Shown here piece by piece: positions 1 through 7,650 of a DNA stretch of 10,509 nt; within the stretch, counting starts at the first letter, position 1; every line of letters begins with the position of its first letter. Source of the DNA: Campylobacteraceae bacterium (GTDB lineage: Bacteria; Campylobacterota; Campylobacteria; Campylobacterales; Sulfurospirillaceae); contig JALUXQ010000145.1 in assembly GCA_027013265.1 (NCBI GenBank), positions 1-10,509 on the forward strand, written 5' to 3'. Under the pieces are notes generated by a model. It was not told where the DNA came from. It saw nothing but the letters and a program-made list of their open reading frames with translations, and made no database searches. The position numbers and the translations under genes were made by a program.

Positions 1-1
1 A

Positions 2-730
2 TGTCCTCATAGGGATGTGTACTATTCCATCATGAAAGTGTTTAAAAAGAAAAAATCCATATACCCTTCCGACATAGGTTGTTATACACTCGCCCTCAAT
101 CAAGGTGCGATAGATACTGTACTTTGCATGGGAGCTAGTGTTGCCATGGCAAGCGGTTTTTCTATCGCAGATAAGAGTAAAACTGTCATAGCAAGTATAG
201 GTGATAGTACCTTTACACACTCTGGTGTCGCACCTCTAATCAATGCAGTATATCAAAAACACAAATTTATACTTGTTATTATGGATAACTCAGTAACAGC
301 CATGACAGGTCGTCAAGAGACGCCTGAGCGTGCAAATCCAGGAGTGATAAACCTCAAACATATAGTTGAAGGTTGTGGTGCGGTATGTATGGAGCATATA
401 TATACACCAAACTTGGACGAGAGTGTAGCCTTTATGAAAGAGGTGAAGAAAAAACACGAAGAGACAGATGGTCCTTTGGTAGTAATTATGCGAGAATTTT
501 GTGTGCTTGACAAAGAGAGAGCTCCCCAAATGCTACCTGGAATCTACGCTGAAGTTGATGAGGATAAATGTGTAGCCTGTGATATATGTACCACACAATA
601 TAAATGCCCACCAATGCACTACAATGAAAACCACAAGATAGAGATAGATCCATTTTTATGTATAGGTTGTGATGGTTGCATAGAGGATTTATGTCCAACT
701 GATGCATTTATAGAAAGGAAAGTAAAATGA
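2..730 (+). CDS. iorA: Indolepyruvate:ferredoxin oxidoreductase, alpha subunit (5'-truncated by window edge)
   Basis: Catalytic subunit of indolepyruvate:ferredoxin oxidoreductase, which oxidatively decarboxylates aryl-2-oxoacids to arylacetyl-CoA in the cytoplasm with reduction of ferredoxin. Only the last 242 residues are here, well under half of the usual length of about 600. The frame is open to the left edge and begins with Cys-Pro-His-Arg, matching the conserved CPHR stretch before the thiamine-diphosphate domain, so the GTG at 17 is not a start. Counting codons from base 2, the Mg-TPP motif runs from GDS (67-69) to DNS (95-97), followed by the family's TAMTG. Two [4Fe-4S] motifs close the protein: Cys 190/193/196/202 and Cys 220/223/226/231. 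The second has four residues before the last Cys, one more than in standard ferredoxins. The stop overlaps the iorB start as ATGA. Identity is firm; the exact aryl substrate is not deducible. Confidence 0.95.
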   Translation, partial: CPHRDVYYSIMKVFKKKKSIYPSDIGCYTLALNQGAIDTVLCMGASVAMASGFSIADKSKTVIASIGDSTFTHSGVAPLINAVYQKHKFILVIMDNSVTAMTGRQETPERANPGVINLKHIVEGCGAVCMEHIYTPNLDESVAFMKEVKKKHEETDGPLVVIMREFCVLDKERAPQMLPGIYAEVDEDKCVACDICTTQYKCPPMHYNENHKIEIDPFLCIGCDGCIEDLCPTDAFIERKVK

Positions 731-1260
731 AATATCAAATAGTAATAGCCGGAATTGGTGGTCAAGGAGCTGTATTTTTGGTAAAAGTTTTATCCATCGC
801 AGCAGGACTAAAAGATCAAAAATGTCTTGGAACTGAAAATCACGGTATGAGTCAAAGGGGTGGATCAGTCTCTTGTTATGTCAAGGTCGGGGATTTTTAC
901 TCTCCTGCTATAGATGAAGGGCAAGCGGATCTACTCATAGCACTCGAGGGAAATGAGGGCCTAAGAAATATACAGTATCTAAAAAAAGATGGTGGAACTA
1001 TTATCGTAAATGCTGATGAAAAATTTCCAAATATAGAGTATAAAACGGTTAAGATTGACGCTTTTGAAAAAGCAACAAATGGTGAGATACCTATACAGGC
1101 ACTAAATGTATATATGCTTGGTGTTGCTTTGGCAAAAGATCCAAACTTTCCTTTCAACCTAGGAGACATAGAAGAAGCCATAAGAATTATGAATGCCAAA
1201 ATGGCAGACAAAAATATAGCCGTACTTCACAAAGCTATAGAAGACAGTAGGAGCGCATAG
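727..1260 (+). CDS. iorB: Indolepyruvate:ferredoxin oxidoreductase, beta subunit
   Basis: Small subunit of the IorAB enzyme, corresponding to the pyruvate:ferredoxin oxidoreductase gamma-type domain (PF01558 family). It is complete at 177 residues, slightly short of the common 190-200. The N-terminus carries the glycine-rich GIGGQG motif (about residues 9-14), and residues around 40-46 read HGMSQRGG-like, a hallmark of this domain. The ATG at 727 overlaps the iorA stop by four bases. A Shine-Dalgarno AAAGG at 714-718, eight bases upstream, supports this start. The stop TAG (1258-1260) directly abuts the next ATG, so the two subunits and the first ligase are almost certainly co-transcribed and perhaps translationally coupled. 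Nothing is odd about the reading frame. Confidence 0.95.
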   Translation: MKYQIVIAGIGGQGAVFLVKVLSIAAGLKDQKCLGTENHGMSQRGGSVSCYVKVGDFYSPAIDEGQADLLIALEGNEGLRNIQYLKKDGGTIIVNADEKFPNIEYKTVKIDAFEKATNGEIPIQALNVYMLGVALAKDPNFPFNLGDIEEAIRIMNAKMADKNIAVLHKAIEDSRSA

Positions 1261-2559
1261 ATGATATGGTCAAAAGACGAGACACTTAGCAGAGATGAAC
1301 TGGAAAAACTACAGACAAAAAGACTAAAAGAGACAGTAGCTAGAGTTTATGGGGCTGTTCCTTTTTACAAAAAGAGATTTGAAGAGTTAGGATTGGTGCC
1401 CCAGGATATAAAATCAATCCATGATATCTCAAAACTACCTCTTACAAAAAAGCAGGATTTAAGAGATAATTACCCTTTTGGACTCTTCGCAGTAGAGCAA
1501 GATGCAGTTGTGAGAATTCACAGCTCTAGCGGAACTACAGGAAAACCGACTGTTGTAGGATACACAAAAAGTGATATGGATGTCTGGAATGAAGTGATGG
1601 CAAGATGCTACACCATGAGTGGAGTAAACTCAGAAGATACAGTACACAATGCTTACGGATACGGACTTTTCACAGGGGGACTTGGGCTTCATGATGGTGC
1701 TCAAACTGTTGGTGCTGCAGTCGTTCCAAGCTCTGGTGGTTTTACTTCAAGGCAACTGCTTTTGATGAAAGATTTTGGCTCAACAGTACTTGCTTCTACT
1801 CCGTCATTTGCACTACATCTTGCCGAAGTTGCACTAAAAGAGGGGTATGATATCAAAAAAGATTTCAAACTAAAGTGTGGTATCTTTGGAGCAGAGCCAA
1901 CAAGTGAGGGCTTAAAAGAAGAAGTTGCTAAAGTATGGGGTGTAGAGTACTATGAGATATACGGCATGAGCGAAATCATAGGACCAGGCGTATCCAACAG
2001 TTGCAAGGAACACAACGGATTGCATATATTTGAAGATCACTTTTACCCTGAAATCATAGATTCAAAAACTGGTGAAGTTTTGCCTTATGGAGAAAAAGGG
2101 GAGTTGGTCATCACCTCTTTGACAAAACAGGCATTTCCAATCATCAGGTATAGGACAGGTGATATCACAAGCTTAGATCAGACACCTTGCAGATGTGGAC
2201 GAACACATGTGAGGATGAAAAGCGTGATGGGAAGAGCGGATGATATGCTTATCGTAAACGGGGTTAATGTATTTCCATCTCAAGTCGAACATGTCTTGGC
2301 AAATGTCGAAGAGATAACGCTAAATTATCAAATTATAGCAGATAAAAAAGGCTACCTTGACAGCTTGGAAATCATGGTAGAAGTAAATGACCAGATGCCA
2401 ATGGATAGCATAGGAGCACTAGAAAACCTTAAAAAGAAAATCCAAAGCGAGCTTTTAAATAACCTATATATAAATGCAAAAATCAAACTCGTAGAGCCAA
2501 GAAGCATAGAGAGAAGCATGGGCAAAGCAGTACGAGTTATAGATAAAAGAGGAAAATAA
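1261..2559 (+). CDS. paaK: Phenylacetate-CoA ligase (first copy)
   Basis: AMP-forming ligase that activates phenylacetate or a related arylacetate to its CoA thioester through an acyl-adenylate. It has 432 residues, the usual PaaK length. The phosphate-binding loop SSSGTTGKP lies at 88-96, YGMSE at 234-238, YRTGD at 297-301, the hinge GRADD at 324-328, and the C-terminal catalytic Lys in MGKA at 422. The stretch NAYGYGLFTGGLG (from 130) and the NGLHI-EDHFYPEI region match canonical PaaK, so this copy probably keeps a phenylacetate-like pocket. C310 and C312 form the CxCGR element seen in many PaaKs. AGGAG at 1249-1253 lies seven bases before the ATG. Beside iorAB, it could activate arylacetate or, running backwards, release arylacetate from IorAB's product with energy recovery. 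Confidence 0.93.
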   Translation: MIWSKDETLSRDELEKLQTKRLKETVARVYGAVPFYKKRFEELGLVPQDIKSIHDISKLPLTKKQDLRDNYPFGLFAVEQDAVVRIHSSSGTTGKPTVVGYTKSDMDVWNEVMARCYTMSGVNSEDTVHNAYGYGLFTGGLGLHDGAQTVGAAVVPSSGGFTSRQLLLMKDFGSTVLASTPSFALHLAEVALKEGYDIKKDFKLKCGIFGAEPTSEGLKEEVAKVWGVEYYEIYGMSEIIGPGVSNSCKEHNGLHIFEDHFYPEIIDSKTGEVLPYGEKGELVITSLTKQAFPIIRYRTGDITSLDQTPCRCGRTHVRMKSVMGRADDMLIVNGVNVFPSQVEHVLANVEEITLNYQIIADKKGYLDSLEIMVEVNDQMPMDSIGALENLKKKIQSELLNNLYINAKIKLVEPRSIERSMGKAVRVIDKRGK

Positions 2560-2560
2560 A

Positions 2561-2989
2561 ATGAAATACAAAATTCAACAGTTATCAGTTTTTTTGGAAA
2601 ACAGGACAGGAGAGTTGGCAGATTTTACGAAAGTATTGTCAGAAAATGGAGTATCTATCAAATCTATAATTTTAGCAGACTCTAGCGATTTTGGGCTGGT
2701 TCGCTCTATCGTTGACAACCCTCAAAAAGCAAAAGCCGTACTCGAAGATGCAGGTTTTAGTGTAAGATTTAGTGAGGTTTTTGGTGTCAAGATAGAGGAT
2801 TATGTAGGAAGTTTTGACAAAGTCATAGAGACACTTGCAAAAGAGAATCTAAACATATACTACACTTACAGTTTTTATGAGTCACAAACTGGTATATTTA
2901 TATTTAGCGTAGATAACATAAGCAAAGCAGTTGATTCACTTCAAAACAATAGTGTCCAAATTGTAGAAGCCAAACACTTCTATATGTAG
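2561..2989 (+). CDS. Double ACT-domain protein, probable amino-acid-binding regulator
   Basis: A 142-residue protein made of two tandem ACT domains (about 6-70 and 78-140) and nothing else: no DNA-binding, catalytic or membrane segment is seen. The first domain opens with the typical beta-strand and helix pattern SVFLENRTGELADFTKVL, where the Asn-Arg-x-Gly-Glu turn is the usual ligand-binding spot. ACT domains generally bind amino acids at a dimer interface and regulate enzymes. Stand-alone double-ACT proteins are commonly encoded beside phenylacetate-CoA ligases and IorAB in anaerobes. I infer that it senses an aromatic amino acid and modulates the neighbouring ligases; no direct evidence of the ligand is visible. 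An AGAGGA Shine-Dalgarno at 2548-2553 precedes the ATG by seven bases. It sits one base after the first ligase and eight bases before the second. Confidence 0.85.
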   Translation: MKYKIQQLSVFLENRTGELADFTKVLSENGVSIKSIILADSSDFGLVRSIVDNPQKAKAVLEDAGFSVRFSEVFGVKIEDYVGSFDKVIETLAKENLNIYYTYSFYESQTGIFIFSVDNISKAVDSLQNNSVQIVEAKHFYM

Positions 2990-2997
2990 AGACGGTT

Positions 2998-4296
2998 ATG
3001 ACGTACAGTAAAAATGAGAGTCTGAGCAAGGATGAGCTAAAAGATTTACAACTTCAGAGGCTAAAAGAGACGCTCGAGCGAGTATATAATCTTGTGCCGT
3101 TTTATAAAGAGAAGTTTAATGCTCTAGGCATAAAACCTTCAGACATAAAGAGTTTGGAAGATATATCAAAATTGCCTTTTACTAAAAAACAGGACTTAAG
3201 AGACAACTATCCTTATGGACTTTTTGCAGTCGATATGGATCAAGTTGTAAGGATTCACAGCTCTAGCGGAACTACTGGAAAGCCAACGGTCGTGGGATAT
3301 ACTGAACATGATATGGATGTCTGGAGTGAAGTGATGGCTAGAGTCTTTACGATGGGTGGGCTTACAAGCAGAGATATACTTCAAAACTCAACAGGATACG
3401 GACTCTTCACAGGTGGTCTTGGCTTTCACACGGCGGCTGAGCGCATGAAGATGGCAGTCATACCAAGTTCAACTGGTTTTACTTCGAGACAACTTTTGTT
3501 ATTAAAAGATTTTAAGGCAACTGCGATAACAGGAACTCCATCTTTTGCACTGCATATGGCAGAAAAGGCAAAGGCTGAGGGATATGATATAAAAAAAGAT
3601 TTTAACCTCAAAGTAGGATTTTTTGGAGCTGAACCCGCTAGTGAAGGACTTAAAAACGAGATAGCAAAAGTATGGGGGATAGAGTATGTAGAGGTTTACG
3701 GACTATCTGAAATCATAGGTCCAGGAGTCGCATCTAGTTGTAGGCATTCTCATCTGCTACATATAAACGAAGATCACTTCTTCCCTGAAATCATAGACCC
3801 AAAAACTCTAAAAGTGCTCCCAGAGGGACAAAGAGGTGAGTTAGTAGTAACATCTCTAACAAAACAGGCGCTTCCTATCATCAGATATAGGACTGGAGAT
3901 ATAACAAGTTTAACTAGAATCCCTTGCAAATGCGGCAGAACACTAGCTCGCATAGAGAGTATCGTTGGTAGAGCTGACGATATGCTTTTGATAAACGGTG
4001 TAAATGTATTTCCATCTCAAATCGAACATGTTCTCTCTTTAATAGAGGGGATAACGCTCAATTATCAGATAATAGCACACAAGAAGGGCTACCTCGATAA
4101 ACTCCAGATAGATATAGAACTAAATGAAGATATAATGAGTGAAAATGTGAGTGAATTGGAAAATCTTCAAAGACACATACAACACGAAATGCTAAATAAT
4201 CTCTATATAAATGTAGATGTCAAACTCGTCGCTCCAAAATCAATCATAAGAAGTGAAGGAAAAGCGATAAGAGTGATAGATAAAAGAAAGGGATGA
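2998..4296 (+). CDS. paaK: Phenylacetate-CoA ligase (second, divergent copy)
   Basis: Second AMP-forming aryl-CoA ligase, 432 residues and alignable with the first copy without visible gaps; 60 of the first 87 residues are identical by hand count. Adenylation motifs are intact: SSSGTTGKP at 88-96, YGLSE, YRTGD, GRADD and a C-terminal SEGKA lysine. The differences fall around the expected acyl pocket. NAYGYGLF of copy one is NSTGYGLF here (Tyr132 to Thr), GLGLHDGAQ becomes GLGFHTAAE, and NGLHIFEDHFYPEI becomes LLHINEDHFFPEI. It therefore looks catalytically competent but probably prefers a different arylacetate, possibly a bulkier one such as indoleacetate (inference). The start is supported by alignment with copy one (MxxSKxE), although the Shine-Dalgarno is weak (GAGACGG). 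It arose by duplication or came from a related paralogue. Confidence 0.9.
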   Translation: MTYSKNESLSKDELKDLQLQRLKETLERVYNLVPFYKEKFNALGIKPSDIKSLEDISKLPFTKKQDLRDNYPYGLFAVDMDQVVRIHSSSGTTGKPTVVGYTEHDMDVWSEVMARVFTMGGLTSRDILQNSTGYGLFTGGLGFHTAAERMKMAVIPSSTGFTSRQLLLLKDFKATAITGTPSFALHMAEKAKAEGYDIKKDFNLKVGFFGAEPASEGLKNEIAKVWGIEYVEVYGLSEIIGPGVASSCRHSHLLHINEDHFFPEIIDPKTLKVLPEGQRGELVVTSLTKQALPIIRYRTGDITSLTRIPCKCGRTLARIESIVGRADDMLLINGVNVFPSQIEHVLSLIEGITLNYQIIAHKKGYLDKLQIDIELNEDIMSENVSELENLQRHIQHEMLNNLYINVDVKLVAPKSIIRSEGKAIRVIDKRKG

Positions 4297-4297
4297 T

Positions 4298-5317
4298 ATG
4301 GAGTATAGATATATAGGAAGAAGCGGACTAAGAGTCACACCTATTTGCTTGGGAACTATGACTTTTGGCTCGCAAGCAGATAAAAACGAGTCATTTAAAA
4401 TCATGGATAAAGCAGTTGATTTTGGTATAAATTTTTTCGATACGGCTGAGCTATACCCTGTTCCACCATCTGCCCACTATGCAGGTTCAACTGAAGAGAT
4501 AATTGGCGAGTGGTTAAAAGAGAGACCAAGAGATTCGCTCATCATCGCTTCAAAAGTCGCAGGTGCTGCAAATGGCTGGTTTGTGCCACCCATTAGACAT
4601 GGACTAACAGCAGTTGATAGATTTCACATCACAAAAGCACTTGATGAGACACTAAAAAGGCTCAAGACTGACTATATAGACCTTTATCAGGTACATTGGC
4701 CTGACATGACTGTACCTATAGATGAAACACTATATGTCCTAGATGAGCTTGTAAAAGCTGGGAAGATAAGATATATCGGAACTTCAAATGATAGTGCCTA
4801 TGGCTTAACAAAAGCGAATGAAGTGGCAAAATTTAAAGATTTAGCAAGATTTCAGTCTGTGCAAAACAATTTTTCTATGTTAAACAGAAGGTCTTTGGAT
4901 GAGATTGGCAATGTCTGTAAAAAAGAAAATATATCTCTTCTGCCCTACTCTCCTTTGGCAGGTGGCGTACTTACAGGTAAATATAATCAAGAGTTTATAC
5001 CAGCAAATGCAAGATTTGCAAGGTATTTAGCCGATCCAAACCCAAGAGTACAAGCACAAGCCAAAAGATTTGTAAATGACAGGACACTAGCTTCAACTGA
5101 AAAATACCAACAAATAGCAAAAGAGTTTGGTGTAAATTTAACCACACTTGCAACTGCATGGAGCATGAGCTTTGATTTTATAGCCTCAACCATCATAGGA
5201 GCTAGTAACTCTAGTCAATTAGATGTGATATTTGATGGACTCAACTATAAAATAAGTGATGAGCTAAACAGGGAACTTGATATTGTACATCAAGAAATAT
5301 TATACCCTATGGGGTAA
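4298..5317 (+). CDS. tas: Aldo/keto reductase, Tas-like
   Basis: Cytoplasmic NAD(P)H-dependent aldo/keto reductase of 339 residues (E. coli Tas is of similar size). The catalytic tetrad is visible: Asp48 in FFDTAE, Tyr53 in LYPVPP, Lys86 in IIASK and His133 in YQVHWPD. Tas-specific features are the GTMTFG opening, the YPVPP motif instead of the usual Y-G after the catalytic Tyr, and the HQ...YP C-terminal end. E. coli tas is named for suppressing a tyrosine auxotrophy, which is suggestive beside arylpyruvate genes, but the physiological substrate is unknown. The ATG lies one base after the second ligase's stop, with AAAGGG at 4288-4293 as Shine-Dalgarno, so it belongs to the same operon. Assignment to the AKR superfamily is firm; the Tas subgroup is likely; any role on aryl aldehydes or aryl 2-oxoacids is inference. 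Confidence 0.9.
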   Translation: MEYRYIGRSGLRVTPICLGTMTFGSQADKNESFKIMDKAVDFGINFFDTAELYPVPPSAHYAGSTEEIIGEWLKERPRDSLIIASKVAGAANGWFVPPIRHGLTAVDRFHITKALDETLKRLKTDYIDLYQVHWPDMTVPIDETLYVLDELVKAGKIRYIGTSNDSAYGLTKANEVAKFKDLARFQSVQNNFSMLNRRSLDEIGNVCKKENISLLPYSPLAGGVLTGKYNQEFIPANARFARYLADPNPRVQAQAKRFVNDRTLASTEKYQQIAKEFGVNLTTLATAWSMSFDFIASTIIGASNSSQLDVIFDGLNYKISDELNRELDIVHQEILYPMG

Positions 5318-5359
5318 TATACAAAAACCATACAACACAAAATTAAGGCTTACTATCCA

Positions 5360-6823
5360 ATGCAACAATACAAAAGAACAACACAAAAATTTATACTTAA
5401 GTTTTTCACAGAGATAATGGTAAAAGGTCCAAATGCAAGAAAACAAATAACAGAACATCTCTACAATAATGTTATTTGTATTTTAAGAAAAATTTCAAAT
5501 GATGTTACATTTAGAAAATTTTATGATAAAATAGAAGTTGTTCTACCACTACAATTTTCAGATATTGCACTTGCAAAACTTTTAGAAACTCCTGGGATTG
5601 AGCAAGTGCTTGAAGCTTTGCAATTTGACGAAGTAAACAGCTTGGATCAAATTAAAAAAATAGTCAATGAAAATACAGCTTATAAAATCCAAAATAAAAC
5701 TTTTGTCATCAGAGCAAAGCGCACAGGAGCACATGGCTTTAAATCTCCTCAAATCGAACAAGAAGTCGGAGGGTACATGCTTAGTGCAAATCCTTCAAGT
5801 AGTGTTGATTTGCATAATCCACAAGTTACTATAAATATAGAGTTAATCAACAATCAATTAAATATAATCACAAAAAAACATATGGCTCTTGGAGGCTACC
5901 CTATTGGCTCACAAGGCGAAATTTTATCTCTAATGTCAGGTGGTTTTGACTCAACAGTTGCTAGCTACTTAACAATGAAGAGGGGGATAAAGACTCATTT
6001 TATTTTCTTTAATTTAGGTGGAATTGCCCATGAAATAGGCGTTAAACAAGTTGCATATTTTCTTTGGGATAAATTTGGTTCATCACACAAAGTAACTTTT
6101 ACATCAGTGCCATTTGATGATATTGTAGCAGAAATTTTCAAATCAACTCCAGAGTCTTATATGGGTGTTATGCTTAAAAGGCTCATGATAAAAGCATCCG
6201 AAGCAATAGCTGATAAAATGGGAATAGATGCTATATTGACAGGTGAAAGCATAGCTCAAGTGTCAAGTCAAACTCTTAGAAATCTTGCATTGATAGACAA
6301 AGCAAGCAACAAACTTATCATAAGACCTCTTGCAACCATGAATAAACCAGAGATTATGAGAATAGCAAACGAAATAGGCACAAGAAGGTTTGCAGAGACA
6401 ATGCCAGAGTATTGTGGAGTAATTTCTAAAAATCCAATAACCCATGGCTCATTCAAACGCATGGAAAATGAAGCTAAAAAATTCGATTATACCGTACTTG
6501 ACGAAGCTGTTTTAAATGCTGTTAGCATAAATATTGATGAAACCATAAAAGATATAAAAGAGTTAGGTCAACTAGAGATTATAAGTGATTTGTCTAGCGG
6601 TGAGTATGTCGTAATTGATATCAGACAAGAAGACGAGTGTATAAATCTTCCTTGCGAAACGATAAAAATTCCTTTCTATAGGCTTAAAAGTGATTTTAAA
6701 AAACTTCCTCGCAATAAAGAGTATCTTCTTTATTGCGAAAAAGGCATACTAAGCCAACTTCATGGTCAATATCTAAAAGATAATGAAAATTATCAAAATA
6801 TTAAAGTATATCGCCCACTATAA
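5360..6823 (+). CDS. thiI: tRNA 4-thiouridine / thiamine sulfurtransferase ThiI with rhodanese domain
   Basis: Full-length ThiI of 487 residues (E. coli about 482). It adenylates U8 of tRNA and inserts sulfur to make 4-thiouridine; in many bacteria its rhodanese domain also passes sulfur to ThiS for thiazole synthesis. Domains in order are an N-terminal ferredoxin-like plus THUMP region (about 1-175), a PP-loop ATP pyrophosphatase domain with SGGFDS at 193-198, and a C-terminal rhodanese domain (about 400-487). Cys352 in MPEYCGV and the rhodanese active-site Cys459 in LLYCEKG match the two cysteines of the E. coli catalytic cycle, so the enzyme looks active. AAGG about ten bases upstream supports the ATG at 5360. 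The 42-base gap after the reductase shows no clear terminator, so it may be the last gene of the upstream operon. It converges with the iron permease gene with only three bases between the stops. Confidence 0.96.
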   Translation: MQQYKRTTQKFILKFFTEIMVKGPNARKQITEHLYNNVICILRKISNDVTFRKFYDKIEVVLPLQFSDIALAKLLETPGIEQVLEALQFDEVNSLDQIKKIVNENTAYKIQNKTFVIRAKRTGAHGFKSPQIEQEVGGYMLSANPSSSVDLHNPQVTINIELINNQLNIITKKHMALGGYPIGSQGEILSLMSGGFDSTVASYLTMKRGIKTHFIFFNLGGIAHEIGVKQVAYFLWDKFGSSHKVTFTSVPFDDIVAEIFKSTPESYMGVMLKRLMIKASEAIADKMGIDAILTGESIAQVSSQTLRNLALIDKASNKLIIRPLATMNKPEIMRIANEIGTRRFAETMPEYCGVISKNPITHGSFKRMENEAKKFDYTVLDEAVLNAVSINIDETIKDIKELGQLEIISDLSSGEYVVIDIRQEDECINLPCETIKIPFYRLKSDFKKLPRNKEYLLYCEKGILSQLHGQYLKDNENYQNIKVYRPL

Positions 6824-6826
6824 TTG

Positions 6827-7636
6827 TCAGTTTTTGACCATTCTTAAATTCACTCTTTTTTTGTTATATAGTGCGATCATAGCCAACAAAGAGCCGATAT
6901 AAACCAGAACTTCCACCAAAGACGGATTGCCATTATAACCAAATAGGGATTTCATAAATCCTCCTAAAAATCCATTTTCATCTACCAGATAATTTACATC
7001 CCATATATGCTCCACAAAAGTAGGAACAATACCTGCCTCTTGAAATTCATGGATACCTCTTGCAAATAAACCTGTCGCAAAAAGCATCAACAACGCGCTA
7101 CTTACACTAAATAGATACCTTAAATTCATGCCTTTTAGCCCCAAATATACACCATACCCAACTCCTAATCCTCCCAATATACCAACGGCAGCGAACAGCA
7201 AAGAGATGCTACCTTGATTTGATAGTGTAGCATTTAGAAATAGTGTTGTCTCTACACCTTCTCTTAAAATTGAAACAAAAACCAACAACATCAATCCAAA
7301 TCCCCTGCTAGAGCTGAGTGCTGATTCGACCTGTTGTTTGATTGCTTTGGTTGTATCTTTTTTATCTGCCATCCAAACTATAAGATAGACAATCAAAATG
7401 GCACCAAGTACCATAGTCGTTCCTTCAAAAATCATCTCTGATATACCACTAAAACCGCCAACCAACAATCTAAACGCAACCGCTCCCATTATACTGCCTA
7501 GAGTACCTAAAAACATACCTATATAGACAAACTTTTTAAACTCAATTTTTTCAGTTTTTTTTAGATAACTAAAGATAATCCCAACTACAAGAGCAGCCTC
7601 TAGTGATTCTCTAAATGTTATAATAAACTCTTCCAT
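6827..7636 (-). CDS. FTR1-family high-affinity iron permease
   Basis: Integral inner-membrane permease of the FTR1/EfeU family, which takes up iron in a process coupled to ferrous iron oxidation. It has 269 residues, near EfeU's length, and lacks the long periplasmic extension of larger bacterial FTR1 proteins. Both diagnostic REXXE iron motifs are present: RESLE at 9-13 in the first membrane segment and REGVE at 125-129 in the fourth. Seven hydrophobic segments are seen near 5-24, 36-60, 67-89, 112-134, 143-166, 171-195 and 241-259. AAGGA at 7642-7646 (read on the minus strand) lies about five bases before the ATG. No efeO, efeB or p19 partner is adjacent; the nearest neighbour is a divergent cytochrome c. 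A Fur-box-like site directly upstream suggests repression by iron. Confidence 0.92.
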   Translation of the reverse strand: MEEFIITFRESLEAALVVGIIFSYLKKTEKIEFKKFVYIGMFLGTLGSIMGAVAFRLLVGGFSGISEMIFEGTTMVLGAILIVYLIVWMADKKDTTKAIKQQVESALSSSRGFGLMLLVFVSILREGVETTLFLNATLSNQGSISLLFAAVGILGGLGVGYGVYLGLKGMNLRYLFSVSSALLMLFATGLFARGIHEFQEAGIVPTFVEHIWDVNYLVDENGFLGGFMKSLFGYNGNPSLVEVLVYIGSLLAMIALYNKKRVNLRMVKN

Positions 7637-7650
7637 CTTATTTCCTTGCT

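Noticed and set aside
17..19. GTG as a possible start of the first gene
   Set aside because: The frame continues upstream to the window edge with Cys-Pro-His-Arg, conserved in IorA, so the gene is simply cut by the window.
290..529. Minus-strand open frames opposite iorA, and similar ones opposite iorB, the ligases, the reductase, thiI and the kinase
   Set aside because: All lie antisense to well-conserved genes, have no family signature and no convincing ribosome binding site.
1514..3275. Possible recent gene conversion between the two ligase genes
   Set aside because: Short identical DNA stretches (about 18-23 bases) fall in the most conserved motifs, and third codon positions differ nearby; ordinary conservation explains them.
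5303..5316. Small hairpin TACCC-TATG-GGGTA at the end of the reductase gene
   Set aside because: Only five base pairs and no following T-run, so not a convincing terminator before thiI.
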